Source: Forficula auricularia (Eukaryota > Arthropoda > Insecta > Dermaptera > Forficulidae). From it: 64,000 nucleotides of DNA. Each line of letters begins with the position of its first letter. Within the stretch, counting starts at the first letter, position 1. The translations under genes and the position numbers were made by a program. Below, piece after piece: positions 43,028-53,679 of this stretch. The notes beneath the pieces are model-generated. The model saw only the letters and a program-made list of their open reading frames with translations, had not been told where the DNA came from and searched no databases. Location of the stretch: NCBI GenBank assembly GCA_024734495.1, contig JALMQS010000153.1, positions 5,977,294 to 6,041,293 of the forward strand. Reading direction: 5' to 3'.

Positions 43028-43399
43028 TTAAAAAATTAAAATGTAATATATTAATATGTATTATTAATAATATATAATAGAATTATATTTATTATTAGAA
43101 AAAATAAAAAAAATATTAAATAAAATGAAACAGAATGATTTTATTTAGTTTGAGTGTTGAAAAATACAAGTCGTCAAATTGAAGGCATCTGGGCGTTCTA
43201 GGGGATCTGAAAGTCCGGGCGTTCTAGTGTTAAACTATTTTGATAAAAAAAAAAAAATGAGCAAAACCATGGCGTTTCGGTTTACAAGAAATCTTCAAAG
43301 AATGAACATTAGGGTAGACCTATTTTTTGCCCACGAAATTTTTTCGAGACAAAAGCTCAAATTATGAGGTATAGTATAAGAAAATAATTTTTAAATGAT

Positions 43400-43610
43400 C
43401 GTAGGGAGTTGGACCATAATTTAAATCAAAGGCAAAGTTTTTTAATTAAATGGACCAAACGTTTCGTCACTGATTAGTGACTTCCTCAGTGGGTGAAATA
43501 GTGAAAACAAGACCTTTTATTAATTATTTCAAGATTTTTACAGTAGTAAAATATACAGGCAGTATTCCTAGTAGCACAATGTTTCAAACTATATTGTTTA
43601 TATTTTGAAT
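43400..43610 (-). mobile_element. Penelope-type terminal repeat with hammerhead
   Basis: Same family as 2470-2720: both share 'atcgtagggagttggac' and 'caaagttttttaatta'. The ribozyme is on the minus strand. No coding part is attached. Confidence 0.5.
43449..43493 (-). ncRNA. Hammerhead ribozyme candidate G
   Basis: Minus strand: stem I strand CCA, CTGAGGA (43483-43489), stem II GTCACT/AGTGAC with a 4-base loop, GAAA (43462-43465), ACGT stem III, U at the cleavage position, then TGG pairing with CCA. Every core base fits, and stem II is a perfect 6 bp. One of the three best candidates in the window. Confidence 0.7.
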
Positions 43611-43614
43611 TAAT

Positions 43615-43760
43615 TAGGGTGGACCTTATTTCTTGACCATGACATTTTTTTCGGAAAAGAAGTTCAAATTATGAGGTATTGTACGAAAATAATTTGTACA
43701 ACTACTATCTGACAACGCGAAGAGGTGGCTCATCGCATTTAATAATTTGAAATTTTAAGA
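43615..43760 (+). repeat. Family K fragment
   Basis: Diverged copy of 43310-43400 ('agggtagacc' or 'agggtggacc', 'tcaaattatgaggtat') and of rc 1-190. Confidence 0.5.
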
Positions 43761-43875
43761 ACTTCACGCTATTAGGTTACTATATTTTACAAAGAGAAAC
43801 AAAGAGGTTGTCCTCTGCTTGATTCAAATAAACATACACACATATATCGAGATGATATATCGGTATATCTATATT

Positions 43876-43935
43876 ATTTATTTGTTTGAGACTATAGTTT
43901 CGAAGACTTGGTCTTCATCATCAGTCTTTTTTTTA
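43876..43935 (-). ncRNA. Hammerhead ribozyme candidate F
   Basis: Minus strand: CTGATGA (43918-43924), stem II GAAGAC/GTCTTC with a 3-base loop, GAAA (43898-43901), then the 8-base palindrome ACTATAGT as stem III and C as cleavage base. Stem I begins with A-U and G-C pairs. The palindromic stem III suggests it would work as a dimer. Upstream plus-strand sequence 43790-43830 ('gaggttgtcctctgcttgat') also occurs at 29361. Confidence 0.7.
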
Positions 43936-44029
43936 ATTATAAATTTTTTTCATGGAGTCAATATCGTATGGATATTGAAAATTTGGTGTTGCTTCTTCAC
44001 TTTTCAATTTTTCAATTACTATATTTTAT

Positions 44030-44480
44030 TATATAGTCCAGTATATTGTGCTTAAATGGGCCCCTATGTGGAAAGTTTTGAGGTAGTTTTGATTTTTTGC
44101 ATATATATATATATATATATTTTGGGGCTCTTAATCCAAATCTGTGGTCTCCCACCAAAATTTCGTGACGCAACATTGTAGAAAATGCAAAAAAAGGGTG
44201 AAAATTTCCATTTTTGGCGGTTTGTCGCTTATAACTCGAAAACTATTAACTTTTTGTAAATAACCTTCCTATTCAAAATGAAAGTTCATAAAATTTCCTA
44301 CAAATTTCATAATTCAGGTTTTTTCTTAATCGTTCGGGCTCAAGCGCAAAATTCAAGTTTTCGACCTCGGCAGCCCCCCCCCCCACCCAAAAATTTGCAC
44401 TATTTTTCGATATTTTCCAATTTTGACCATGAAGAAGCACGTTTTCGATAAAGACCACCCTATACATTTTTATACTAGAT
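44030..44480 (+). repeat. Family G repeat
   Basis: Full-length single-arm copy from 'agtccagtatattgtgctta' to 'cgataaagaccaccctatac', with (AT)n at 44100-44120 and a C-run at 44375-44386. Confidence 0.65.
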
Positions 44481-44679
44481 TAAATTTTAGTTACTCCTTT
44501 TGGGGATGAAAGGTTGTCCAAAAAATTTATTTTGGGATATATTCATTGAATGAAATGAATGATAGTTTAAATTATCATCTCTCTTTTTTTGAATCTTGGA
44601 CTGCCTCATCAATATCCACTCAATTCACTTATCAGTCCGTCTCAAAAAACTACTTCAAGCTTATAAATCTTATCTTATC

Positions 44680-44730
44680 TTATTATATTAAACGAGCAAT
44701 TCTTGTATATATATATATTATATATATGCT
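44680..44730 (+). mobile_element. Helitron-like 5' terminus
   Basis: 'tattaaacgagcaattcttg' followed by (TA)n is a variant of the 5' end at 22438. It is interrupted by the SINE2 repeat. Confidence 0.45.
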
Positions 44731-44734
44731 ATAA

Positions 44735-45235
44735 AGTCCATCTGTCTGATTCATTGGGGAATCGAAAGAGATGAATTTTGTTCGAATATTCAATAATAAA
44801 TATTATTTGGAATGTTTAATGTTAACGTTAGATGAACGCGAAAGTTTAAACTTTTTTATCAGGTCACTGCCCTATTTTGGAGCAATTGGGACCTGATTCG
44901 TTTTGATACTGAACCAAGAGTTGGAAAAAGATAGGACCCAGCCGGGTATGATCCGGCATCCTCTGCGTTAAGCCCGCAAATGCCTTTTCCATTTAAGCGA
45001 TGAATCCCCGAATAGGTCATATAATCAAATTTAATATATATTCAACTCCTTAGTTCAGGCGCGTTTTCAACTATTTTCTTAATAGTATGGTTCTTATAAA
45101 TTTGCTATAAAGTCCATCTGTCTGATTCTTTGGGGAATCGAAAGAGATGAATTTTGTTCGAATATTCAATAATAAATTTTATTTGGAATGTTTAATGTTA
45201 ACGTTAGATGAACGCGAAAGTTACAAAAAAAGTTT
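44735..45235 (-). mobile_element. SINE2 copy with duplicated 3' part
   Basis: The minus-strand body carries a tRNA-like head at about 44940-45010 ('catcgcttaaatggaaaagg' as A box region, 'cggatcatacccggctggg' as T-arm region). 44735-44832 and 45105-45200 are near-identical direct repeats ('ctataaagtccatctgtctg'). So the element is preceded by a second, truncated copy in tandem. Confidence 0.55.
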
Positions 45236-45239
45236 TAAT

Positions 45240-45420
45240 ATTATTTTTAATTGCAATTACATTCAAAACTTTGTGGCCAGTAGCCATAGCGGGTGTAAAC
45301 GTTGCTAAAAATATAAATTTAGTTTTATTTCAATTTTATTTTATTTTGGCTGCGATTAAAAATTGACGACCTTTTTACCTGAATTTAAAATTAAAAATAA
45401 TATTAATATATTGCTTTTAA
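45240..45420. repeat. Helitron-like 3' region fragment
   Basis: 'gcgattaaaaattgacgacc' and 'aattaaaaataatattaata' with 'ttttaactgaa' match the 3' region of the 22438 element, but the terminal hairpin is missing. Confidence 0.4.
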
Positions 45421-46213
45421 CTGAATCAAAATACTAGGGCGTATATCAAAGTGGTTACTGATATAAAATACAAAATTTTAGAGGAGCATACCAAGTCTTG
45501 GAAATTTTTCCATTTTATCCTCCAATTTTTTCATAATCGTGTCCAACTGTTAAACTAGCTTGGAAAATCATTAAATCCGAATAATTGTCTTTTAATCTCA
45601 GTTTGGCATTTAATATTCGGCCATATTTTAAATAAATTTCCATTTTCTATTAGGATTAGTAATATTAATAATAATAATAATGGCGAGAGCGAGAGAGAGG
45701 AAATTAAGATACTTAGCAAGTTTAACAAGTTTCCATTGATTTCTAACATTATACCGCTTTCTCCCTCTCAACCCTCAACCCTTACTAATATATAGTAACT
45801 ATTAATATATACCTACACTTTATTAACATCGATTTATTATACCTACTATATAAATTATATATACTTGTACCTTTTGACAATTCAATTTATTTTGAAAAGC
45901 TAAGTATAATATAGGGTGATTCAAGTGAAGCTTGCCTGCCAGACGGCCTTAATATTAAATTCACTCAATCAAAAAAAATATTTCCTCATTGGGTAGATAT
46001 ATTTGACTGTAAGGTGGAGAAAAAATCATTTTCATCCATGAGAGTCTGAATATCGATACTCACGATAAGTCAAGAACGAAAAGTCGTAGAAAATCGTTCT
46101 GGTGTCTTTTTTAGAATTTAAGGATATAAGAATAAACATTTTTTTAAATTGTTTTTGATTATTTTTTTTTAATTTTAAAATCCATTAATCATTTATTACA
46201 AATATTTATTTAT
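45421..46213. other. Non-coding
   Basis: Contains a short (TAA)n/(GA)n region near 45655-45700. A minus-strand LSLSPLLLLLILLIL open frame is produced by it and is an artefact. Confidence 0.5.
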
Positions 46214-46733
46214 TTGTTGCGTTTGGACCCTTGGGATCTCGCAAAGCTTGATGTTTCTTTCTGGTTGGACCTTCCTCGCCTCTATCTTTTTCCGGAACGT
46301 GTTATCGAGTTCCATGGTCAGGTAATTTTTCCTGGCCGGATGAGTGTGTTGATGTTAAAGGTGCCCAGGTATGTAAGGATATTTGGTGTTATTCTTCCAT
46401 TGTTTCTTCCTTGACTTCGTGATGGTCCGGATCCCCCAGAATCTGAATACCCGGTTGCCACTCGAGGGTGGGTGGATTGGTTACCACCTGGGGTAATCTT
46501 GTTTTGCCTCTCACGATTCATGGTTGCTTGTTACGAAATTTTGTCCTGCGCATGCGCGAGGTTTTGTAGAACCAGAGATTGTCAGTTTCTGGAGCCGAGG
46601 GACGGTTATTTATTATTTTCAAATAAATTCACTTTGCTTCTTGCTGGGATCAAACTGATGAAAGTCTAGTTTGATGTTCTCCTAATCGGATTAGAAAAGT
46701 TGGTGCTTTAACCGATTGCGCTACCGACCCCTC
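46214..46733 (-). mobile_element. Chimeric element: tRNA head plus LINE 5' end
   Basis: Minus strand: a tRNA-like head at 46660-46733 ('ggtagcgcaatcggttaa' as A box; the B box is unclear). A GC-richer leader follows and then a 67-aa frame (46318-46521) ending YLGTFNINTLIRPGKIT. That phrase is the start of the AP-endonuclease domain of RTE/CR1-type LINE proteins. Right after it the frame stops, and the rest of the LINE is missing. So a polymerase III-type head is joined to the 5' end of a LINE, whereas normal SINEs share the 3' end. Confidence 0.55.
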
Positions 46734-46751
46734 TATTACAAATATTATAAT

Positions 46752-47386
46752 ACGAGCTTGTGCGTGCCTTCGGCACGCCCTCGAAGCTCGGACCTCCGGG
46801 CTGGTGCCCTGGCGGGCAGCGTCTCGGTCCAACAATTTTATTCCTCTTAAAAAACCACACTCCAAATGTATACCGGTAAACTACCGAAAATACATCGTCT
46901 CTTAAAAGTTTCGCCTCTTTAACTTTTGAGTGGCGAGGGGGGGGGGGAAGGAATAATGATCAACATATTTAATGTTTCTTAATTCAAAATGAATTGGAGT
47001 CTTTCATTTCAAAATTCGAGTCCAAATTAGAAATTAGAATTTCAAATTTGCCTTGGTTAATGAAAATCGATTGGAGCCGCGCTGACAATTATATTTTAAA
47101 TTTGCCTTGTTAATTAATATATATTTAATGTTTCTTAATTTAAAATCTATTGGTGTTTTTTCATTTTCATTCGAGTTCAAATGAATACAATATTATCTCG
47201 ACACAAAGTCCAAATCAAAAATATCTAGTTTTAGTAAGAGAAATCAAGATAGAAATATTAATGTCGCAATGGAGTAATCGGTAGAGCCAATGACTATAGT
47301 TCAAGAGTTCGTCGGTTCGATTCTAGGCAAGAGCATAATTTTTTTAGAGAAATTTCTCTAAGCGTTGTTACAAATTAATCTAGATG
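46752..47386 (+). mobile_element. S1 composite repeat, full copy
   Basis: It starts with a GC hairpin 'gcgtgccttcggcacgc' inside 'cgagctt...aagctcg', and ends 'acaaattaatctaga'. A B box is at 47314-47324; the A box is degenerate. A G-run lies at 46937-46947. Confidence 0.65.
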
Positions 47387-48225
47387 AATATTATATAGCA
47401 TATAAAAATTAGAAAATTTAATTATGAGTATTTCTTACAATTGAAGACGTAATGGTATTTATTGAAAACCACAAATTTCGAATAAAACAATTTAGAAGAA
47501 TGTCATTTTCTTCCTTTTAAAAATCGATGTTTCGTAGGATCTTCTCCCCTTCTTCAAGGAATAACGATTGACCCCCAACGAAGGACCATCATTCTTGTCA
47601 CTGTTAACAATGCTTTTGCTTGACTTGATTTACATTTTTTTGTAATTGTTACAAGTATTAAGAGTCGAATTGACTAGTATGTATAATGTATCCACCATAT
47701 ACCTATGTAGGTATAAAAATGAATGTAAACCTCGAAAAAAGAGGAAGAACTAAAATTTAAACTTAAATAAATAAATAAAAGAAAAAATAATAATAAAAAT
47801 AGTTGTCTTTTTTTGAAGATTGCTAATAAACGTTTTTAAATTTATTTTTTTATAAAATAACTGTAGGTATTTATTTTATACAAGAAATATTCACTATATT
47901 TTGTATTATTCGCGACCATATTAAATTTGTGACAGGAATAGCAGGAAATTGAACAAAAAAATTAAAAACAGAGTTTTTATCAAATGGGCCAGACTTTTCG
48001 TCAATTTATTTCATTAAATTATTTTAATACAATTTATATACCTATAATATTTCGCCCTTTATTTTGACATCAAAACCTGATTGGAAGATGATGAAAAATT
48101 GTAGGTATTATTGAACTATATAATAGTTTTATTATGGTTTTCCGGTACAAATCATAAATATGTCCATTAGGACTTAAAAAATTCACATAGGAATCCAGAT
48201 AAAAATAATTTTTAAGAAAAAATAA
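47387..48225. other. Non-coding, AT-rich
   Basis: A decayed phrase 'ggccagacttttcgtcaatt' at about 47990 recalls the Penelope-type hammerhead region ('ggaccaaacgtttcgtcact'), without core boxes. Nothing else recognised. Confidence 0.4.
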
Positions 48226-48944
48226 AAACCGACTTCAAAAAACTAAATGCAACAAATAAAATACAATAAAAGGTATAAAATAATTATTATCTTATTTAGT
48301 TACAACTAAACGACGAAATATTAACATGAAATTACTTTTTGAAGTCGGTACCAAACAAACTATACCTATAAGGGAGCGTACCCGCCAAACGTACTAAGTA
48401 AGATCCGTCGAGTGCGATTCATAAAAGGTATATGTTTGGCACCGACTTCAAAAAGTAATTTCATGTTAATATTTCGTCGTTTAGTTGTAACTAAATAAGT
48501 TAATAATTATTTTATACCTTTTAGTGTATTTTATTTGTTGCATTTAGTTTTTTGAAGTCGGTTTTATTTTTTTCTTAAAAATTATTTTTATTTTTCTCTT
48601 TTTAGTGATGTTATTAATAGTGATCATATCATCAGAACTTGACCAAATTAATAGGACACCATTCCTAAGACACCCCCTTTCGGATAAAAAAAGAACCATC
48701 GAAATCGGTTCATAAACAAACAGGTTAGGTCTAAACAAGCCTAATAAAATAGGTCTAATACCTATGAAAAAAAAAACGAAAAAAAAAATGGGACCAATCG
48801 GAAGCTAGACTGGACCCAATGCAAAAATTTTTTTCAAAATTGGTTGACAATTGGCGGAGATATGAGGTAACATAGGCACAAAAAAAAAAAAAAAAAAAAA
48901 AATTCAGTCGAATAGAGAACCTCCTTTTTTTGAAGTCGGTTAAA
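48226..48944 (+). mobile_element. Foldback family T, intact copy
   Basis: Hairpin module 48226-48565 and tail to 48944, with the same end motif and loop as 24038-24727. A poly-A run of about 22 bp is at 48880-48901 in the tail. Confidence 0.75.
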
Positions 48945-49862
48945 AAAAGAGAAAAGTTTTTCAAGAATTGATAGTCATAAAACAAACTATTCGAAATTTA
49001 TTTTTTGATTTAATTATTAGGCATCTAATTAATTAAATGATGAATTGATAGAAAAGGCAGCTCAAGGATAATGAAAAATACAAATTTCGAAAAAAATAAT
49101 TTATTAGAATAGAATATTCTGTTAATGCCAAAGGTAATAATAACAATAGTTACTTAATGCTAATAAAAATTTTAAAATTGTTTTTTTATTTTTATAAAGG
49201 AACTGTATTTATTTATTTTATATATAAATTATAAATACTCGAACTTTTTGACATCTCGATTTATTATGAAAAGCGAAATATTATATTACACCATCACAAG
49301 TCATGGCTGACTTTATTATTTATTGAATGGAGGAGACGAATGAGAAGGGTAGAAATTTATATATACAGGGTTGATGAGGGTAGGGGTGTCACCAGGGGAG
49401 AGAAGGGGGTGGATTGGGAATGAAAGACGGACAGACAGACAGACAGACAGAGACAAATTTGTTGTAAAAGAGAAAAAGAGATCAGGCAGGAGCGGGAAGT
49501 GTTTAGTTTCCCTTTGGCTACAAGTTGGTGGAAATTTTTGACACGGTCTGTTTATCAGGCGTGCTAAACTTGACATCGTAAGTAAAGTGAATAAAGAATT
49601 AAATATATAATAAATAAATAGAGAAGAGAAGTGAACGAGTTTGATAAATTAGGGAAATTGTAAGGGTGTAGGCAGAATAATTGGACAACTTTGGTTGACA
49701 AACAAAAAACAACCTGTAAAATGAGAGATATAAATTAAGACGAGCTATCCACCCCCTTAAGGCAGCCGCCCTTCGTGACTTGTTTTTTTATTATTTTTCT
49801 TAAGAATTGAAGCATTTTGGTAAAAATTCAATTTTACATTTTTAAGTCTTCCTGTCTGCCTA
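48945..49862. other. Non-coding; GACA microsatellite
   Basis: (GACA)n is at about 49430-49452. No gene recognised. A G-rich stretch at 49375-49425 gives open frames on the other strand without a domain. Confidence 0.45.
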
Positions 49863-50247
49863 TACCCATATAGGAAATGACGATGGGCCCAGAACTGAGC
49901 CAGAACTGGGCCAACACTTCTCAAGCTTGGCCCTAGTCTGCAAGCCAGTACTTGCCCTACACTGGTTTGAATAGGGGATGATAACCGCGGCCCAGACTGG
50001 TAACCTATATTGGCTCAATACTGAATTCTAGACTGAGCCAATATGGGCCCAAGAATGGCTCAACACCGAACAACCCAGGCTCGGCTGCCCCACACTGACC
50101 CGAATGTAGGCCAATACTGATAAAGCAGAGCCTCGGTTGCCCAGCACGGGCCCAAGATTGGCTCAACAACGAACAACCCAGACTCGGTTGCCCATGATGG
50201 CTCGTGCTTGGCCCCTTCGTTCAAGCCTGGCATCTCCTATATGGGTA
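49863..50247. mobile_element. GC-richer MITE with TA target and internal degenerate repeats
   Basis: Ends: TA then CCCATATAGGA at the left, TCCTATATGGG then TA at the right. The 380-bp body is built of loose repeats of 'gggccaa', 'tggctcaac' and 'acaacccag(a/g)ctcggttgccc' (50080-50110 against 50175-50205). Much richer in GC than its surroundings. The TA duplication suggests a Tc1/mariner-type mover. Confidence 0.6.
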
Positions 50248-51010
50248 GTCCAGTCAAATTGTGCTCAAATGGGGCCTATGGGGAAAGTTTTGGGGTAGTT
50301 CTGATTTTTTGCATTATATGTTTTTTGGGGCGCTGAATCCAAATCTGAGGTCTCCCACCAAAATTTCGTGACGCAACATTGTAGAAAATGCAAAAAAGGT
50401 GACAATTTCCATTTTTTGGCGGTTTTTTGCTTATAACTCAAAAACTATCAACTTTTTCTAAATAACCTTCTTAATCAAAATAAAAGTTCATAAAATTTTC
50501 TACAAATTTAATTATTTAGGTTTTTTTCTCCGACCAACTGTTCGGGCTCAAGCGCAAAATCCAAGTTTTCGACCTCGGCATCCTCCCCGGATCACCCAAA
50601 AACTCGCACTTTTTTTCGATATTTTCCCATTTTGACCATGAAGTAGCACGTTTTCGATAAAGATCACTCTATACATTTTTAAACTCAATTAAATTTGATA
50701 CAATTCAAACTAAGTTTCATCTTAATTGGATAAATGGTAATCCGTGCTGCAATGAGATTGAAGTTTTGATAAAACTCATAGATTTATAGATATCCAGCAT
50801 TTTCCGTGACAGGATATGATCCGAATCCTCAGAAGTATCATGGAAAATACTGGATATCGACAAATCTAAGACTTTTATAAAAAAAAGTAGCCCAAGTAAA
50901 CGTTCAAGTCAACAAAACTTTCTAGAGAATGAGATAGAAATCATGTTTCTAGGATGAGTGGTTTTCATTTTATGAAGGAAAAACTTTTTGAAAAATAGAT
51001 CATTTACTGT
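50248..51010 (+). repeat. Family G repeat, longest single-arm copy
   Basis: It runs from 'agtccagtcaaattgtgc' through 'gaccatgaagtagcacg' to the inner module also found in the 26525-26850 hairpin ('tttatagatatccagcattt', 'cttttgaaaaatag'). It shows that the hairpin's outer and inner arms belong to one family. Confidence 0.6.
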
Positions 51011-51054
51011 CATGGAAAATACTGGATATCTATAAATTTAAGAGTTTTAACAAT

Positions 51055-51740
51055 AAGCTGATGTGTTCTGATGTGGCCATCCACTTGACTTTACCATACA
51101 ACCTGGCTCCTCACTTATATTTAATATTTAATGAAATTATTTATAATCATGTAGGGGAGGGGGAGGGGGTTAGTTTTTACATTTTTAGATGGGCCCACTG
51201 ATTATGTATACAAAATTTGGTTGTTTGGTACAAGTGTCTAGATTTTTATTTTTTGACCCTACACCCCCCCCCCTCTTCCCCATTTTGGGCCGTTAGTTTT
51301 TGCATTTTAGACTTCTGGGGTCCCACTGATTATGTATACAAAATTTGGTTGAGTTTGCTCAAAATGGCCTAGATTTTTAATTTTTAACCTCCCCTCCACT
51401 CCCCTTAATTTTGGGTCGATATGCACCAAAATCTAATCAGCTCTTAATCTCAATAGACCAAAACTACGTGTTAAATTAGATTTCGAAATTCACACTAGTT
51501 TTTTATCTAGCTCGTTCACAAAAATTTGGTAACGCCCAGACTAACCGACATTTTGACAAAACAATTATTATCTCGAAAAATAAAATTATTTCGATGTTCA
51601 CTTATTAGGGCTTTTTTGTAGACCCAAATGTCATGGCTTCGCTCAATTTTTTTAATCAAAATAGATTCAGCTCTTCTTGAGATATTTCGAAAAAAAGAAG
51701 GAAAAAAACATATTCCTGAACGCTCATAGGTTGATATACG
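51055..51740 (+). repeat. Family D repeat
   Basis: Near-complete copy, starting 'gatgtgttctgatgtggcc' and ending 'tgagatatttcgaaaaaaag'. Two 'gttagttttt' units are present with C-runs. Confidence 0.65.
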
Positions 51741-51828
51741 TATGTATAAAAATCACCTAAAAATGACCATATTTATTTATTAATACAACTAGTCGCAAGG
51801 CCCGCCTTTGGTTAATACTATAATAATG

Positions 51829-52668
51829 AGTACCTGGAGGCACCAAGTGATGCACGGTAACCAAATTAAAAAAATACAAATACATATAGTACTCGCCCCT
51901 TGGACCCCCCCGAAACCACAGCACCTCGCCCCACCACGGTACACACACAGCCACCCCCACTCCTCCCCACCCCCGGATCCCCCACAACTACACCCCACCT
52001 CCTGCACCCCCACATCGATCCCCACACCGCACCCAGTTTTTGCATTTCTAGCTTTCTAGTGGCCCACAGATTATGTGTATACTTATAGGTATATAAATAA
52101 ATTCCGTTTAATTATTTTTTTTAATTAAATAAAAATTTATGGAGTTTTTTAATCAATTAAATAAATAATAATTTTATTGAAGCAATTTTTTATATGAAAT
52201 AATGTATACATTGTATTTGAGGATTCGATTTCGGAGATTACTTCCCCACCATCGACTGTACTTGATCTTCTAGCTTGCGATAATATTTTTAGTCCGTGTT
52301 TTTTAATAAGAGGAATTTTATTCAATTAAATTGGCAAATTCTAATATATAACAATATTTGGTATAAAGTATTTGTGGGTTTTAAAATATAAAAAAAACAA
52401 TTAATAAATAAAAGATAATTGAAAAAAATGTAAACAAACTTTTTTATTGAGATTTTCATCTATCATATAATTACTTTAATTAAGAAAAGATCAATTAAGA
52501 TGAAATTTGCATAGGTCCAGACCTAGCCAGATCGCTTTCTCATTCTCAAAACTTATTAATAGAGTTTGTTTCATCAAAATCGGTAGAGACATTTTCAAAA
52601 TAGAACAAAGATACAAATATACAAACAAACAAACAAATTTTTGCTCGTTTAATAAGTAGATGATGAGT
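51829..52668 (-). mobile_element. Helitron-like element, near complete
   Basis: Minus strand: 5' end near 52668 ('tacttattaaacgagcaaaa'), 3' end near 51829 with 'gttaccgtgcatcacttgg', a hairpin remnant, and 'tgcctccaggtact'. A family N block lies inside (52120-52340), and a G-rich block (minus) at 51895-52035. At about 840 bp it is the best evidence that family N belongs to longer versions of the element. Confidence 0.55.
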
Positions 52669-53520
52669 AATGAGTAGATAGATAATACATATGTATAATA
52701 TATACAATATGATTAAATAAATTTTATTAATATAATAAAGCGATAGAAAAAAAGACCTCTATTATATGTATATATAAGTAAAGGATTACACTTGTAAGAG
52801 TTCGCAAAACATGTTAATGCAAATTTTATTAAAATCGGCTCAGTAGTTTTTATTTTCTATCGTACGTAAATAGACCGTCCGCGTATACGTAATAAGATGC
52901 TTGGTTGGTCGCTCATTTGCCGGCTAAGTCGGATAAGCTTTTTTTATTTAATAAATAGATTGAGATTTATTTAATTTAAAAATTTGTTTATTTTGTTGTT
53001 AATATTTTTCTCTCCGTGTTTAAAACCGTTGTTTTATTGTTATTTATTTAAATTTGTTTCACCTAAATAATCCCACAAACAATAAATGCGATTAGGATTT
53101 ACCTGGTACTGTATTATTTTTTCCTTTTTTTTTTACTTGATTCTTTCTCTTAGGGTTTTCTCACTCACACATGTACATATCAATGTATATAAACTCACAC
53201 ACTTATATCCATATATATTATATTCAAACAGAGGACGTGAAAAGTATAATAAAAAAAAAACTCATTAAATTCATTTACTTGGTTCTCTTTTATGTTTAAT
53301 CCCCATTTATTAAAAAAAAACCCCTACAAAGTTTTATAACGTTCTCATATTTTAAAAGTCATTAATCCATTAGGTATATTCAAATATTATGCGGTTTTAA
53401 TTAAAAAATAGTACAAGAAGGGGGTGAACCATTGGTAAGTCTATTAAACTCGTTTTGAAGACTTGTAAACGGCCAAATTGCTCTCAGGTCAGTTTTTTTT
53501 TTTTTTTTTTATAAGCAGGT
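52669..53520. other. Non-coding, AT-rich
   Basis: No recognised gene or repeat. A poly-T tract of about 20 bp is at 53491-53510. Confidence 0.45.
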
Positions 53521-53679
53521 ATGAATTTAATCAAAAAAGCGGCCAATTCTGAGTCGCGAGCTTGTATAGATACATATCTAAGCCAAATATATTATCCAGC
53601 AACCCCAGACCTACATTATAGTATCAAGCATAAGATTTTTGATGTGATAACTTCTTTTGGCGCGCCTTGCACACTTTTT

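Larger units (their letters stand above)
41609..43213 (+). mobile_element. piggyBac-like non-autonomous element
   Basis: It begins CACTAGAACACCCGAAG and ends 'cgggcgttctagtg', an imperfect inverted repeat. Subterminal blocks 'gccgtcaatttgacgg' on the left and 'cgtcaaattgaaggc' on the right are also inverted. The right flank reads TTAA. A tiny frame at 42959-43027 (MARGLSEAQILEILKN) is like the N-terminus of piggyBac-type transposases. The rest of the gene is deleted. An S1 repeat (42109-42880) is inserted between the left end and this start. Confidence 0.55.

Noticed and set aside
45555..45749. Leucine/serine-rich ORF as a signal-peptide-like gene
   Set aside because: Generated by TAA and GAGA simple repeats.
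46214..46414. 66-codon plus-strand ORF
   Set aside because: Antisense shadow of the minus-strand tRNA/LINE 5' element.
51757..52088. Overlapping G/P-rich ORFs on both strands
   Set aside because: They come from the G-rich cassette of a Helitron-like element; no conserved protein.
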